Source of the DNA: Cepaea nemoralis
Taxonomy: Eukaryota; Mollusca; Gastropoda; Stylommatophora; Helicidae
DNA: 64,000 bases
Assembly: GCA_014155875.1 (NCBI GenBank)
Contig: JACEFZ010018319.1
Span: forward strand, 635,001-699,000
Direction of reading: 5' to 3'
The number at the start of each line of letters is the position of its first letter. Position 1 is the first letter of the stretch. This document shows, piece by piece, positions 1 through 9,889 of this stretch. The notes below the pieces were generated by a model, which was not told where the DNA came from, ran no database searches, and saw nothing but the letters and a program-made list of their open reading frames with translations. The translations under genes and the position numbers were made by a program.

Positions 1-387
1 CAAAGCAAGACGCACGCAGTCCTCGTGAAGCCAATCCACAGGGCAAGCGCTGTGCGGGGAAACCGGCAGACGGCTTTGGAACTCGGACATGACAGGACGT
101 GTGGGTTGAGAAAGGCTTCGTGTAGTTCTGTGCCCGAAAGTCGAGTGCTTGTATATCTTGTGAGATAGACTGTGAAGCTGTGGGTTTTGTCTGTAAGTGT
201 ACTGATGTATTGTATATGTATAGTAATGATCATCACATGCCAAACTAGATCGTATTGCATGTGACTCGTAAATAAATCCATTGAACTCAGTGTCATTGTG
301 TGTCAAGTCCAATCATTTTGTACTTGTACTTGTCTCACATATGTTAGGTCCAACGAGCCAGGTTTAAGATCCTGACATGTGTGAACG
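1..387 (+). repeat. probable LTR 3' portion (R/U5)
   Basis: Contains AATAAA at 271-276 in a T/G-rich setting, followed about 110 bases later by a primer-binding-like sequence. That spacing fits the R/U5 end of an LTR. No second LTR copy exists in the window to define the borders, so the end just before 388 is inferred. Confidence 0.45.
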
Positions 388-400
388 TGGGGCTCGTCCG
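388..400 (+). promoter_or_regulatory. primer-binding-like site, tRNA-Pro type
   Basis: The bases TGGGGCTCGTCCG match the tRNA-Pro primer-binding site known from retroviruses (TGGGGGCTCGTCCGG...) except for one missing G. In an LTR element it would prime minus-strand DNA synthesis from the 3' end of tRNA-Pro. Its place between AATAAA and the gag-like frame supports the reading. Confidence 0.5.
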
Positions 401-980
401 CTTAGAGTGTTTGAACTTGTAAACGTGTAAAACATCAGTGATTATGTAACTTATCGCCATTTTGACCTTGTCGCCATTTTGTAAACATGATGTCTATGTC
501 CTTACTGAATGTCATCTTGATGTAAGTGATGTGTCATCATAGTTGTGGATTGTTGAAATATATCTAGAGTGTATTCGTGAAGTTAGTTGTGTAAAGCAGA
601 AAGTTTGGGAAAGAAAGTAACTTGTGATTTGGAAAAAAATTGTTGACCGACGACATTACGACCTACAATTACACTCAACGCCATACAAACCTAATCAAAA
701 CTTAGTGACAAGCATACACATCACATAAAGGTAGATTCTAACTTATTTCCTCCCAAAAGAAAGCAGGTTGTCTGTGCCATCTGAAACCGTTGCCCGGAGA
801 GGTCATTTATCCTTGAAGTAGCGACCTTAGTTTCTAACCCTGGTTTGAACCGTTCTCGACCGCATCCAGTACACTTGAGTATATTTTTTGTATATACTTT
901 CGGATGCAAATTTGGGCATAAATTGTAAGTTCAACAAGATTGTAAATTTTTCACGTTACTAACACCTTGTAACAAATTGT

Positions 981-1640
981 GTGTCTGAGAACTCATTGTC
1001 ATTTAAACATTCCATCATGTCTTCTTTAAACGACTTCATCGAGATGGGTTTAAGGCTACAGTTAACTGGTGACGAGTTAACAAAGTGGAGTGAAACAAAA
1101 TATTCTGAACACCTCCTAGTACAAGAAAAAGCTAGCGAACGCGAGGAAAGAGCGGCTGAAAGAGCTGCCAAGCAAGCAGAAGCAGCATTAAAGCAGGCAG
1201 AGGCAGAAACAGCATTAAAACAGGCAGAGTTAGATACTGAAGTTAGGAAGGCAGAAATCTCAGCTCAAAGTAAACGAGAAGAGCTTGAACTACAAGTCAA
1301 AATTAAACAGCTTGAAGCCGATACGGCCATAGACAAAGAGTCTAAGAAATCTGAAAGACTGGAAAAAGAAAACCAGTACAAAAAGTAGCAAGGTATTGTT
1401 AGAAATTATACCTCAGATGACTGCATTGCAGCGTTCACCCAGAATTTTGAAAACTTAATGGACCATTATCGGGTCCTAGTTTCTGAATGGAACATTATTT
1501 ATATGAGGAGTTTGTCAGGGGAACCTCTGAAAGTCATAGAGACTATCCCCAAAGAACTCAGAAAAGAGTACCACTATATAAAGTCAAAAATTATGTCACA
1601 TTTTATGCTAGATATAACTAGCATGCTCGCTCTGACTTCC
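981..1640 (+). pseudogene. Gag-like protein of LTR element, in-frame stop
   Basis: The frame opens at ATG 981 and gives about 135 residues: a short N-terminal part, then a strongly charged Ala/Glu/Lys-rich coiled coil (roughly residues 50-130, repeats such as KQAEAALKQAEAE). A TAG at 1386-1388 stops it. The same frame continues after the stop with a helical capsid-like stretch (SLSGEPLKVIETIPKEL and YHYIKSKIMSHFML) typical of Ty3-type Gag, in which a cargo-free capsid domain follows a coiled coil. No CCHC knuckle is reached before the frame is lost. A single stop codon separates two good halves, so decay is recent or the stop is a sequencing or assembly error. Domain names are inferred from composition, without a search. 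Confidence 0.55.
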
Positions 1641-1794
1641 CCTGCCTCTCCTCTCAGGGACCGTCCTGTTGTCACGATACGCGGCAGCTTTCTTTTTCTC
1701 AAGACATGCCAAAATGATGTGAATTAACTTCTTCTGATGCATCTAACAGTTCTCGTATGAATAAAATAATGTATGAGAGCAGAGAAATAAGAAT

Positions 1795-1890
1795 GCGAGA
1801 AATAGAATGTCAAACGGGCCTGCGTGCCCAATTCTTAACCCTTTGACACTAAAGTTTGTTCGTTCGTTCGTTCTTTGTGCGTTGGCTTCT
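1795..1890 (+). repeat. LINE-3 3' tail
   Basis: Carries the family signature GGCCTGCGTGCCCAATTCTT, an ACTAAAGTT variant of the AATAAAGTT end, and a (GTTC)n tail (about 1857-1874). The same end occurs at seven other places in the window on both strands. Confidence 0.75.
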
Positions 1891-2104
1891 TTCAAAATAT
1901 CTGCTCTACTCTTCTTTTCCGTCCACGATATTCTCATCATGCATCTATCTACACAACCACATCGCCTCATCTTCCATAAAATCCTACACTAGACTGCTAA
2001 TTGTCCATTATTGGCTTCCATATACCCGGATTGTTTCCATATAGCTCTACAGAACTCTTTTTTCGAATCTCAGTTGCCAAATGTGTTTGTTGTTTTTTTT
2101 CCTT

Positions 2105-2370
2105 CACTCGCTTTGAGGTCAAGCGTAGTCCATTCACGTGCTAATACTTCTAGTGCACTGGACTGATGTTTGCGTGTGGATTAACCTTCCCTGTTATAAA
2201 ATACCTCTCGCTTTCAAGCAAACCCATTCGGCTTCTAAGGTACTTGTAATTTACGGCCCCAAGTCAAGGACAAGAAGTCAACATTTTACCAAGTTGACCG
2301 GTGTAGGGGTTGTACCTGCTAGATCGGCTTCAACATACTGGATGTTTAAGAGCAAGTGCTCTTATTCTTA
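2105..2370 (-). mobile_element. SINE-3 (tRNA-derived), reverse
   Basis: Shares the whole body with the forward copy at 49050-49325: the CAAGTCAAGGACAAGAAGTC block, the GTACTTGTAATTTACG block and the closing GAGGTCAAGCG motif. The tRNA-like head lies near 2290-2370 on the reverse strand. Related reverse copies are at 15636-15905 and 38320-38610. Confidence 0.75.
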
Positions 2371-2379
2371 TCCTTATAT

Positions 2380-2795
2380 AAGGGGGGGGGGGGGGGAAGG
2401 GGAGGGTGAGTGGTCTCGAGGTATGGTATCAGCATTGAGTGCTAGAGGTCCCTGGTTCAAGTCCCGATGAGGGCCGGGATTTTTTCACGTCGACTTCTAG
2501 TAACAAAATTTCCCCTGGTCTCTGGGCAGTGGGATCGGACGCCCGTGTGTATTGTTGCGCACGTAAAATATATTGACAGTTGGAAATCGAAAAAGAGTAG
2601 ACTAACAGCGCTGCCTGGGGAAAATTTCGAGTTAAACATCTACCCAAAGTATGTCAGGATCCTCGCCGGTGCCACGGAAACCTTCCAGACTCAGGCTTGC
2701 ATTAAGAGTAGTTCGGAAAACTTATGGGTTACACCCGAATGGCCGTGATGTTGGTCCGTCGACTAAACTAAACTAGACTAAACTAAACTAGCTCT
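2380..2795 (+). mobile_element. SINE-2 (tRNA-derived), near full length
   Basis: Starts with a poly-G run (about 2381-2396), then a tRNA-like head with A-box-like GAGTGGTCTCGAGG and B-box GGTTCAAGTCC, then a body, and ends in TAAACTAAACTA repeats (2764-2790). A closely matching copy lies at 20408-20818, with the same poly-G start and the same AAACT-type end. Pol III internal promoter boxes would drive its transcription. It is non-coding; the reading frames crossing it are chance. Confidence 0.8.
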
Positions 2796-2894
2796 TATCT
2801 ATTGCGAAGAAGATCCTTCATCTTGTGAAATACTGCGTCAGCTTGTGCTATTCTACATTACATTTGTTCAATACATCATCCAGAGTAATCCAGA

Positions 2895-3006
2895 CTGCCG
2901 GTCGTTCAGAAAGCAATGGCAAACTTCTGAAGGTAAATTGGCCAAGAAATAACACAGACAAACAATGCTGTGGTTGACTGCAACGTCCTGTACAGGATAT
3001 GCAACT
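2895..3006 (+). mobile_element. SINE-1 3' part
   Basis: Contains the tail block GCCGGTCGTTCAGAAAGCAA, then GCAAACTTCTGAAGG, the AATGCTGTGGTTGACTGCAA block, and the end CCTGTACAGGATATGCAAC. The tRNA-like head is absent, so it is 5'-truncated. Confidence 0.75.
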
Positions 3007-3322
3007 AATTTTACTACATCTTCCATCTGTTGTTATGAAAGTACCAAAATACCCAATTGCATTGACTTGTGTCGGATTGTACACATACCTGGGAGTATTT
3101 TAAGCGTGGGATGCACTTCTGACATAGTTCACTTTTCGACAAGTCATTAAAATAAAGTACTCGACTAGGCTCCTGAGCCTTGACGGCTTTCATGTGGGCC
3201 GGTTACAAACGTTAGCCTAATAACGTGGAATATCATTAACGGTGACCCAGATACTTACGGGATTGTGTACTTTAAACGTCAAGCGCATTCCGGGACCCGC
3301 GCGTGGGATATTGAACATGTGT

Positions 3323-3324
<2 letters not shown>

Positions 3325-3378
<54 letters not shown>

Positions 3379-3960
3379 AGCTGTGTATGTTGAGTGCATT
3401 TGTGTGTGTATACGGGTGTATATGTGTGTGTGTGGTGTGTGGCTGTATGGGTGTATGTGTGGCTGTGTATGTTGTGTACATTTGTGTGTGTGTGTGTGTG
3501 TGTGGGTGTATGTGTGCGTAGTGTGTGTGTATGTGTGTGTGTGGGTGTGTGTGGGTGTGAGTGTTGTGTGTGTGTGTGAGTTGTGTGTGGGTGTATGTGT
3601 TACTGTGTATATTGTGTGCATATATGTGTGAGTGTGTATGTATGTATGCATGCATGCTTGCGTGCACGCGCGCGTGTGTATAAAATAATTGTATGTATGT
3701 ACGTATCTCGTAGATAGGTAGGTAGGTAGGTAGGTATATATGTCTGTATATGTACATGTTTGCGGGCTTGTGTGTAAGTGTATATGTGGTTGTACTTATT
3801 CAATTCAGCTCAGTTTGTATGAGTGGATTTTAAGTGTGTATTTGTGTGTGCGTGCATGTGTATGCTAGTATGCTGGTATGTATGTGTATGTGCGCCTATA
3901 TGCATGTATGTATGTATGTGCAGCTGTACATGTTCAGTTCAACTCATTATGATTGTAGGC
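3325..3960. repeat. GT-rich simple and degenerate repeat
   Basis: A pure (GT)n run (about 3323-3374) passes into imperfect GT/GTAT/GTAG repeats, including (TAGG)n at 3715-3735. The His/Thr-rich and Val/Cys-rich frames across it are repeat artefacts. Confidence 0.9.
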
Positions 3961-3997
3961 GTGTGTAAATATTTATTCAAATGTATCTTGTACGCGT

Positions 3998-4075
3998 TGA
4001 GTTGAGTCCAGTTGAGGTGAGTCGAGTTGAGTTTAGTCAAGAACCGATATCACATTCACTAGGGACATTCGCATA
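3998..4075 (+). repeat. repeat family H (GTTGA-rich start)
   Basis: Begins with GTTGAGTTGAG and continues TAGTCAAGAACCGATATCAC and GGGACATTCGCATA. Related copies at 8023-8095 and 61975-62035 share the GACATTCCCAT-type core. The class is unknown. Confidence 0.55.
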
Positions 4076-4217
4076 CATACTGCGTGCGAATCTTCAACAG
4101 TTGTACGAATATCGGCTATATGTCCAAATTATCCAAAACCTTCCAATAATTAAAATGTCTTCGCTTATTATTGTAAGCATTGTTTCACCTCAACGGAAAG
4201 CAACTATTATTAATCTT

Positions 4218-4436
4218 CTTTTTTTCGCATATCCTTTACAGGACATCGCTGTCAATACCAGCATTTTACCGCTATCGTTGATTTCTTGGCAAGATTACGC
4301 TCACTGGTTTGCCATTGCTTTATGAGCGTCCGGCTCACTTATCCCGTAAGTTACCAACGCGGCTAGAACCGCTTCCAATTCTCGCACGCTGCGTTACCCT
4401 ACGTGGATAAACGGGATTACGGAGAAAATTATTAAT
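4218..4436 (-). mobile_element. SINE-1, reverse, head type 1
   Basis: Reads, on the reverse strand, from a tRNA-like head with CCGTTTATCCACG and a B-box-like GGTTCTAGCCGCG, through the shared tail, to the end GTCCTGTAAAGGATATGC. The first bases of the head are missing or diverged. Confidence 0.8.
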
Positions 4437-4578
4437 CTGCGAGCAGAAAGCAATATCCGTATTGAGTTAATTGCCTCCTTGGGGTGTAGGAGCCATTTTG
4501 GTAATTAAATAAGTTGCTGTGTGTAAGTGTATTTTTGACTCAGAGACGACTCTGACTGAATATGGTGTCACCAGACAT

Positions 4579-4745
4579 AGCCAGGAAATGTGTTACAGGG
4601 TTGTGTAGAGCACTTCATACTTACAACATACACAATTAGGCCAGAGATGTGTTACAGGGTTGTGTAGAGCACTTCATACTTACAACATACACAATTAGGC
4701 CAGAGATGTGTTACAGGGTTGTGTAGAGCTGGAGCTACTGATTGT
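4579..4745. repeat. 59-bp tandem repeat, about 2.5 copies
   Basis: The unit GTGTTACAGGGTTGTGTAGA ... CATACACAATTAG is repeated almost without change. A further piece (CTTCATACTTACAACACACA) reappears at 4868-4890 after a 13-bp triplication (CTTTTAAGCGACT) at about 4838-4870. Confidence 0.8.
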
Positions 4746-5343
4746 GTGCTTCGTGCGAAACTTTCGGTAGCTAGCGCTGTAGAAACAGATTGAGCCATAG
4801 GGGAAAAACCAGGTGCAATTAGGTGACCCTGTCGACCTTTAAGCGACTTTTAAGCGACTTTTAAGCGACTTCATACTTACAACACACACAATCAGCCCCA
4901 AGATGCGTAGAAAAAGTCCAGTGAATTTTTACGTGTCTACTAAATCGTTGCAGAAAACGATGGCAAACTACTGAACATAAAATTGACTATAAATTTAACC
5001 TGGGAGTGTCTAGAAAATGACTTGCAATTTCATATTATTGATGCTAATAACAACAGATAAGAAGTCGATGTCAGATAGCACATTAAACTACAAAAAGTTG
5101 ACATTTGTAGTCACATTAGACCCTTGCAACTACCACTCTAAGCAACACAATCCTGGCGCACGTTGTTTTCTTGCCGGATTCGCTCTCAAAGGATATGTCA
5201 GTTATCCGGGATCAATTTTGTGAAGCTGGATCAACCCCACAAGCAAAGGGATGCAGCGTTTGAATCCGAATCTCTGTTTAGTAAGCCAGTAAGCCGTAGA
5301 CTCCCAAAGGGTATCATCGCTGATAACATATTCTTGTCTATTT

Positions 5344-5575
5344 AATTCAGAACATGTTTATTAGTACTACACATATAGTATTGAAAACCCAACATATACT
5401 ATTGCTGACTCCACGTATAATATTGGAGACCTCACATATAATATTGAAGACTCCACATATAATATTGAAGTCTCCACATATAACACTGAAGATTCCACAA
5501 ATAATACTGGAGACTCCACATATAATACTGGAGACTCCACATATAACACTGAAGACTGTACATATAATATTGCTT
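5344..5575. repeat. 21-bp minisatellite (ACATATAATATTGAAGACT)
   Basis: About ten imperfect units. A lone extra unit appears at 5879-5893, after modules E and F, so the two modules sit inside or interrupt the array. Confidence 0.8.
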
Positions 5576-5700
5576 GCTTGTGTTCGCTGGCTGTGAACTC
5601 CAGCGTGAAGTCCTGTATGTCAGATGAATACATCCTGTTGTCCAACATCAATGTGATGTCATACCAGACCTGAGGTTTGCGTGAGTATCCGTTGTCCGAT
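5576..5700. repeat. module E, copy 1
   Basis: A block of about 125 bases from GCTTGCTTGTGTTCGCTGGC to GCGTGAGTATCCG. A second copy at 52285-52428 is also enclosed by a minisatellite. On the reverse strand both copies stay open and read as YDI(T/R)LMLDNRM followed by SSxIQDFTLE, so it could be a decayed coding piece; I do not recognise it. Its edge motif GCTGGCTGTGAACTC is shared with the 3' end of SINE-3. Confidence 0.55.
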
Positions 5701-5885
5701 GTCTGGCTCATTGGTGTGCAGACAGATACTCTCCGGCTTCGGAGGAATCATCGATCCTACTGATGTTAGCCAGGTCTCCGAAGCGACCTGTTGCTCAGGA
5801 CGCACGGCGTGGACGTGTCAGCAGGTCTTGGCCAGTATAGATCCCGGCCCTGGTGCCTTGGAAACACCTCTGCGTCCCACATATA
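5700..5885. repeat. module F, copy 1
   Basis: A block with GCCAGGTCTCCGAAGCGACC, CTTGGCCAGTATA and CCTGGTGCCTTGGAAACA. A second copy at 26515-26715 also abuts a minisatellite. Function unknown. Confidence 0.6.
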
Positions 5886-5904
5886 ATATTGAGTCTGTCG
5901 CTCA

Positions 5905-6065
5905 GAGAAGGAGTAGAATGAAATAGAGACTAGAGGACGCACTAGACAACAGAACATTTGAAAGCTATTGTTACCGACCGGGAGTTGAACCTGTCACCTT
6001 CAAATGGCGGCAGTGCTTCGCTGCATTCTCCTTCTGTGACCGCCAAACAATACTATGTGTGTTTA
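5905..6065 (-). mobile_element. SINE-4, reverse
   Basis: The reverse strand has B-box-like GACAGGTTCAACTCCCGGTC and then the body AGCTTTCAAATGTTCTGTTG ending near TGCGTCCTCTAGTC. The forward copy at 6368-6480 matches it, giving an inverted pair within 650 bases. Confidence 0.65.
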
Positions 6066-6367
6066 TTTATGTAACTCTCTCAGCGGCCTCAACGGGTTCC
6101 CAATTGATTTCCTGTGTTATACGTGTACAGCATTAGAACCGACTAATCATTTATCTTCTTTAAATGTTTGTTAATATATACTCGACACAGCATTACGGAA
6201 CGATATGTTTGTGTGTTTGTCATTTGACCAGGTTTAATATAAATTATGAAACCAATGGTGCTATCTCAATGGTTTGATACGAATTATGTCTGTATTCCAT
6301 AGTTGTAGGTTCATGTGTATTTTAGACATGACTAATGAAGGCACATTTTTTTTTGGAGTGTCTAGCT
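6066..6367. other. no feature recognised
   Basis: AT-rich unique-looking sequence between two inverted SINE-4 copies. No coding or RNA signal seen. Confidence 0.5.
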
Positions 6368-6545
6368 GGTCATGCGTCGAAGTACACTTGTTCCTGCAGC
6401 GAGGCGCTGTCGTCATTTGGAGGTGACAGGTTCGATTCCCGGTCGGTAACTATAGCTTTCAAATTGTATGTTGTCTAGTGCGTCTTTACTTCCTTCTTCT
6501 CCTTCTGTGGGCGCCAAACAATACTATGTGTGTTTACTTACGCAA
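6368..6545 (+). mobile_element. SINE-4, forward
   Basis: Head CTGCAGCGAGGCGCTGTCGT, B box GGTTCGATTCCC, body AGCTTTCAAATTGTATGTTG, ending near 6480. The following CTCCTTCTGTGGGCGCCAAA block repeats 6030-6050 in the same direction, so part of the flank is a direct repeat while the SINE itself is inverted. Confidence 0.65.
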
Positions 6546-6827
6546 CTTGCCCATTAAGTAAGGAAGCCTGTAGTCAACTGTGACGACAAGCTGACTACAG
6601 CACTACCACCACTAGCACACCGCCATGTCTCTTTTTCCGACACGACGAACCACCGTCAACATCGGAGCGAACCCTGGCTTCTGCCGCACGGCGAGCTAGT
6701 CCCCTCCGCAGATAGGTTGTGAAGACAAAATAAACAGTGGGAGAAAAAAATCGATGAAAGAAAGCTGACATCAGCTGCAAAAATACGATAGTCAGCGGAA
6801 TGTTTTATTAAATGTTTTGTAATTGTA

Positions 6828-6960
6828 ATCGGGATGGCACGGTGGTTAGAGCTGTTGATTGTGAAGACAGAGGTAGGGTTCAAACCCTAGCGTAAGCCGT
6901 TTTATTGTTTTAGAACCAGTCCCTGGCGTCGACCCAGTCTCAGAAAACTGGGTGCCACAT
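6828..6960 (+). mobile_element. tRNA-derived SINE, other family
   Basis: GGCACGGTGGTTAGAGCTGT resembles a tRNA A-box region and GTAGGGTTCAAACCCTA a B box and T-arm. It continues with a body that includes ACCCAGTCTCAGAAAACTGG. Only one copy was found here. Confidence 0.55.
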
Positions 6961-7134
6961 CCTTGTTATCGTTGTCTGTAGATTGTCTTTGAGGTAAAGA
7001 ACAGAAGTTACCTCATATCACGTTGTCTAGAATACGTGAAAAGCCTAAGATTTTATAATGGCAGTATCTGCTACGGGACCAAATTATTTCTTCTGTTATC
7101 CAGTTATATGTAATAAATTATTTTGTCTGAAGAC

Positions 7135-7410
7135 TGTCTCTTGCATTTCAGCAGTATAAAAATGTAGTCAGTAAATTTCAGATTTACACATTTCAGCAGT
7201 ATAAAAATGTTGTGAGTAAAGTTAAGATTTACACATTTCAGCAGCATAAAATTTAGTCAGTAAACTTAAAATTTAAATATTTCAGCAATATAAAGATGTA
7301 ATCAGTAAAGTTAAGATTTACACATTTCGACAGCATCAAATGTATCAGTAACGTAAGATGTACATATTTCAGCTGTATAAAAATGTAATCAGTGACATAA
7401 AGGTCCCTTG
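7135..7410. repeat. 45-bp tandem repeat, about 6 copies
   Basis: Units read ATTTCAGCAGTATAAAAATG then TAGTCAGTAAAGTTAAGATT. Copies diverge by a few substitutions and small gaps. Confidence 0.8.
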
Positions 7411-7469
7411 TACACACATTAGGGAACACTGGGTATATGGTGCTAAATCCCTATATTTATAGATCAGCC

Positions 7470-7692
7470 GACAGACGGTGGCTGATGTTGTCAATATCAC
7501 GCCGCCGACCGGATCTACTTTCCAAGATATTTCCTGGTACCCAGGAGCGGTTCTCGCCGCGTTGGTAACTTACGGGGTATGTGAGCCGGTCGCTCAGAAA
7601 GCAATGGCAAAATACTTGAGTGTAATCTTGCCTTGTACGTCAACAGCAGCTGAAAAATGCTGTTGTTGACTGCAACGTCCTGTAAGGGGTAA
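7470..7692 (+). mobile_element. SINE-1, forward, diverged head
   Basis: B-box-like GGAGCGGTTCTCGCCGCG, tail GAGCCGGTCGCTCAGAAAGC, then GCTGAAAAATGCTGTTGTTG, end CGTCCTGTAAGGGGTAAGG followed by A's. Confidence 0.75.
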
Positions 7693-7699
7693 GGAAAAA

Positions 7700-7815
7700 A
7701 ATGAAGGGCGGGTGGACCTGGGAACCCCCGTCAATTTTCCTGGTACGGAATCAAACCCTTGAGCCCAGGGCTGGCAGGCGAGCGTCCAGCCGTTGTACTA
7801 CCTCGGCTCCCTACA
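7700..7815 (-). mobile_element. tRNA-derived SINE head, reverse
   Basis: The reverse strand reads AGGGAGCCGAGGTAGTACAA (A-box region), then CTCAAGGGTTTGATTCCG (B box). The spacing of the boxes suits a tRNA-like head; it is not a foldable intact tRNA as far as I can see. Confidence 0.5.
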
Positions 7816-8022
7816 AATGCAGTGATTATGGTTACAAGTAGTATGGTGATTTTGTCTTATGGTTAATGCGTGTTATATTTCCATATTTGTTTTTATTATT
7901 AACACTGCAAGGACGTTAACCGACGCTATAGTCGGTTAACAATGACATAAATGTCGTCATAAGCCACGACAATAGCTCAATAATTCTTGAAAAGTAAGAA
8001 AACACGACAATTCTCTGTCAGT

Positions 8023-8095
8023 AACAAGTTGAGTTGAGTTGTATTGAGCTAAAAGTCGACATCACTGCACTCAGGACATTCCCATATTCGCTCCG
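8023..8095 (+). repeat. repeat family H, copy 2
   Basis: GTTGAGTTGAGTTGTATTGA, then CACTCAGGACATTCCCATAT. Matches 3998-4075 and 61975-62035. Confidence 0.55.
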
Positions 8096-8174
8096 CCCCC
8101 TCGTTCAAAGGCCAGAGAAGAGTCACAAAACTTTTCGTTCCCACAGCTGTGACAAGAGTCAAGTTGAGCTATAT

Positions 8175-8462
8175 ATTTAGCTTAGTTTAGTTTAGTCGAC
8201 GGATAAACATCTCGGCACACGCGAGTAATCCATAACTGCTCCGTTCTATTCCCAACTCAAGCCTGAGTCCGGAGAATCTCAGCTCAGAGCACGATCTCCG
8301 TAGCACCGGCGAGGATGCTGAAATACTTTGGGTAGATTTTTAACTCGAAATTTCGCCGTTAGGCTACTCTTTTTCGATTTCCAACTGCCATGGGATTTTT
8401 ACGTGCGCATCAATACACACGGGCGTCCGATCTCACTACCCAGAGACCAGGGGAAATTTTGT
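8175..8462 (-). mobile_element. SINE-2, reverse, head missing
   Basis: Starts with TTAGTTTAGTTTAGTCGACG (reverse of the AAACT end) and runs through the body to the ACCAGGGGAAATTTTGTT block, where the homology stops before the tRNA-like head. Confidence 0.75.
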
Positions 8463-8531
8463 TGGGGCTCACCCCACCGAGTAAGGGAGAGCTTGAGAGT
8501 AGACAAGGTTACAGCGAAGGGACAAGCATAG

Positions 8532-8755
8532 AGAGATTGTGTTGCGTATCCCTTACGGGACGTTGCAGTCAACACCAGCATTTTTTCAGCTGCTGTTGAT
8601 GTACTAGGCAAGTGTTACGTTCAGTAGTTTGACATTGCTTTCTGAACGACCGGCCCCTATACCTTTTTTTCGAAAAAACCAGCACCGCCGTGCTTCAAAC
8701 CCGGGTATACGGACTCACAAACCGCGTTCGCAAGCCCTTAGCCACAGAGGCAGGT
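8532..8755 (-). mobile_element. SINE-1, reverse, head type 2, with TSD
   Basis: A complete copy on the reverse strand: head TGGCTAAGGGCTTGCGAACG with B-box-like CCCGGGTTTGAAGC, the shared tail, and the end CCGTAAGGGATACGCAAC. It is flanked by a perfect 13-bp direct repeat GGGACAAGCATAG (8519-8531 and 8756-8768), the target-site duplication expected from LINE-driven insertion. Confidence 0.85.
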
Positions 8756-8989
8756 GGGACAAGCATAGCATCAGGGATAATGAATATGACCGAACTGACG
8801 TCTTAGCGGCAGGGGACAGACGCCCGGTGTCATGACCCGGACGGGACCGCCCCCAGAACGTATTAAGAAATTAAAGGGTCCGAAATGCTTGGTGAAGGGG
8901 GTAAACTTCTGATGGTCGGAAACCCCCTGCCGTGGTTGCTCCGCGTTGGAGTTCTTGCGACTGTTATAAGAAGTCCTCGGAAAAAAATC

Positions 8990-9066
8990 TCGGCCCTCAC
9001 CTGGGCTTGAACGTGGGACCTCCGGCAGTCGAGGCGAACACCATACCTCGAGACCACTCAGCCCCC
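8990..9066 (-). mobile_element. SINE-2 head only, reverse
   Basis: The reverse strand reads GGGGGCTGAGTGGTCTCGAG and then the B-box region, like the SINE-2 heads at 2400 and 20430. The body is absent. Confidence 0.65.
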
Positions 9067-9150
9067 TTCAGGAGCCAAGTTGGATTATATATGTGCGAAA
9101 GGAGCTAAGTTGATCCATATGTGTGCAATAGGAGCCAAGTTGGGCTAATG
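9067..9150. repeat. 30-bp tandem repeat, nearly 3 copies
   Basis: Unit AGGAGCCAAGTTGGATTATA ... TGTGCGAA repeated with small changes. Confidence 0.7.
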
Positions 9151-9349
9151 TCAGCAAGTCGTGGCGCACGGATTAAACGTGATCGAAAAGAAGGGACGAT
9201 TAACGTAAGAATTGAAAAAAAAAACCAAAAGCTCACAAAAAGCGTTATTCTGCGTTAAGATGCAGCAGGAGAAACGCCACGAATCGAAAGCACGAAACTG
9301 GCGATGTTAAATCACCTTGCCGCCAGATAGGCATATTATTTTAGAGGGA

Positions 9350-9612
9350 TTCTAATTACGCCCGAAATGTAATCAATAATAAATAAATAACCACATAATT
9401 TACAATACTGTGGTGATTATGTCCGACATGTAATCTATTACTAAATAAATAACCATCTAATTTATAACATTGTGGTGATGATGATGTGGTGATTATGCCT
9501 GAAATGTAATACATTAATACATAAATAACCACATAATTTATAACACTGTGGTGATTATGCCCGAAAACTAATCTATTAATAAATAAATAACCACCTAATT
9601 TACAAAGCGGTG
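9350..9612. repeat. about 62-bp tandem repeat, 4 copies
   Basis: Units contain GCCCGAAATGTAATCAATAA, AATAAATAACCACATAATTT and CTGTGGTGATTAT. The reverse-strand frame over it is a repeat artefact. Confidence 0.85.
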
Positions 9613-9889
9613 CCATTCTGTGTAGTTCGTTTCGTAAGATGTATCAGTACAGCGTGCTCTTACATAGTTATTTCAGAATGAGGTGGTGAAGAGGGCCAGT
9701 GTGGCTATGGGTAGAGTTATAAGCTGAGTCCAAAACCACTGGAACTTTAGATACGCGAGCGTGGCGAGCTCTGAATAGTTCGGAGGGCCTGACCCATAGA
9801 CAAGTATAAAATAGACCTCTTAACAACCCCTGACACATACTACCTGAAATTATCAGGTTGTTTTGTTAAAGTCCATTGAATTCCATTTA

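Larger units (their letters stand above)
1..1735 (+). mobile_element. Ty3-like LTR retrotransposon, 5' part
   Basis: The order is LTR end with AATAAA (271-276), a primer-binding-like site (388-400), about 580 bases of leader, then a gag-like reading frame from 981. This is the 5' arrangement of an LTR retrotransposon. No protease, RT, RNase H or integrase follows; the gag frame decays near 1640 and unrelated LINE-3 tail sequence begins near 1795. The window edge cuts the LTR, so its start cannot be seen. Assignment to Ty3 rather than another LTR group rests on gag appearance only. Confidence 0.6.

Noticed and set aside
2405..2475. Intact tRNA gene at the SINE-2 head (also 44780, 49055 and others)
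   Set aside because: A and B boxes are present, but a clean acceptor stem is not seen and the sequence continues into a shared SINE body.
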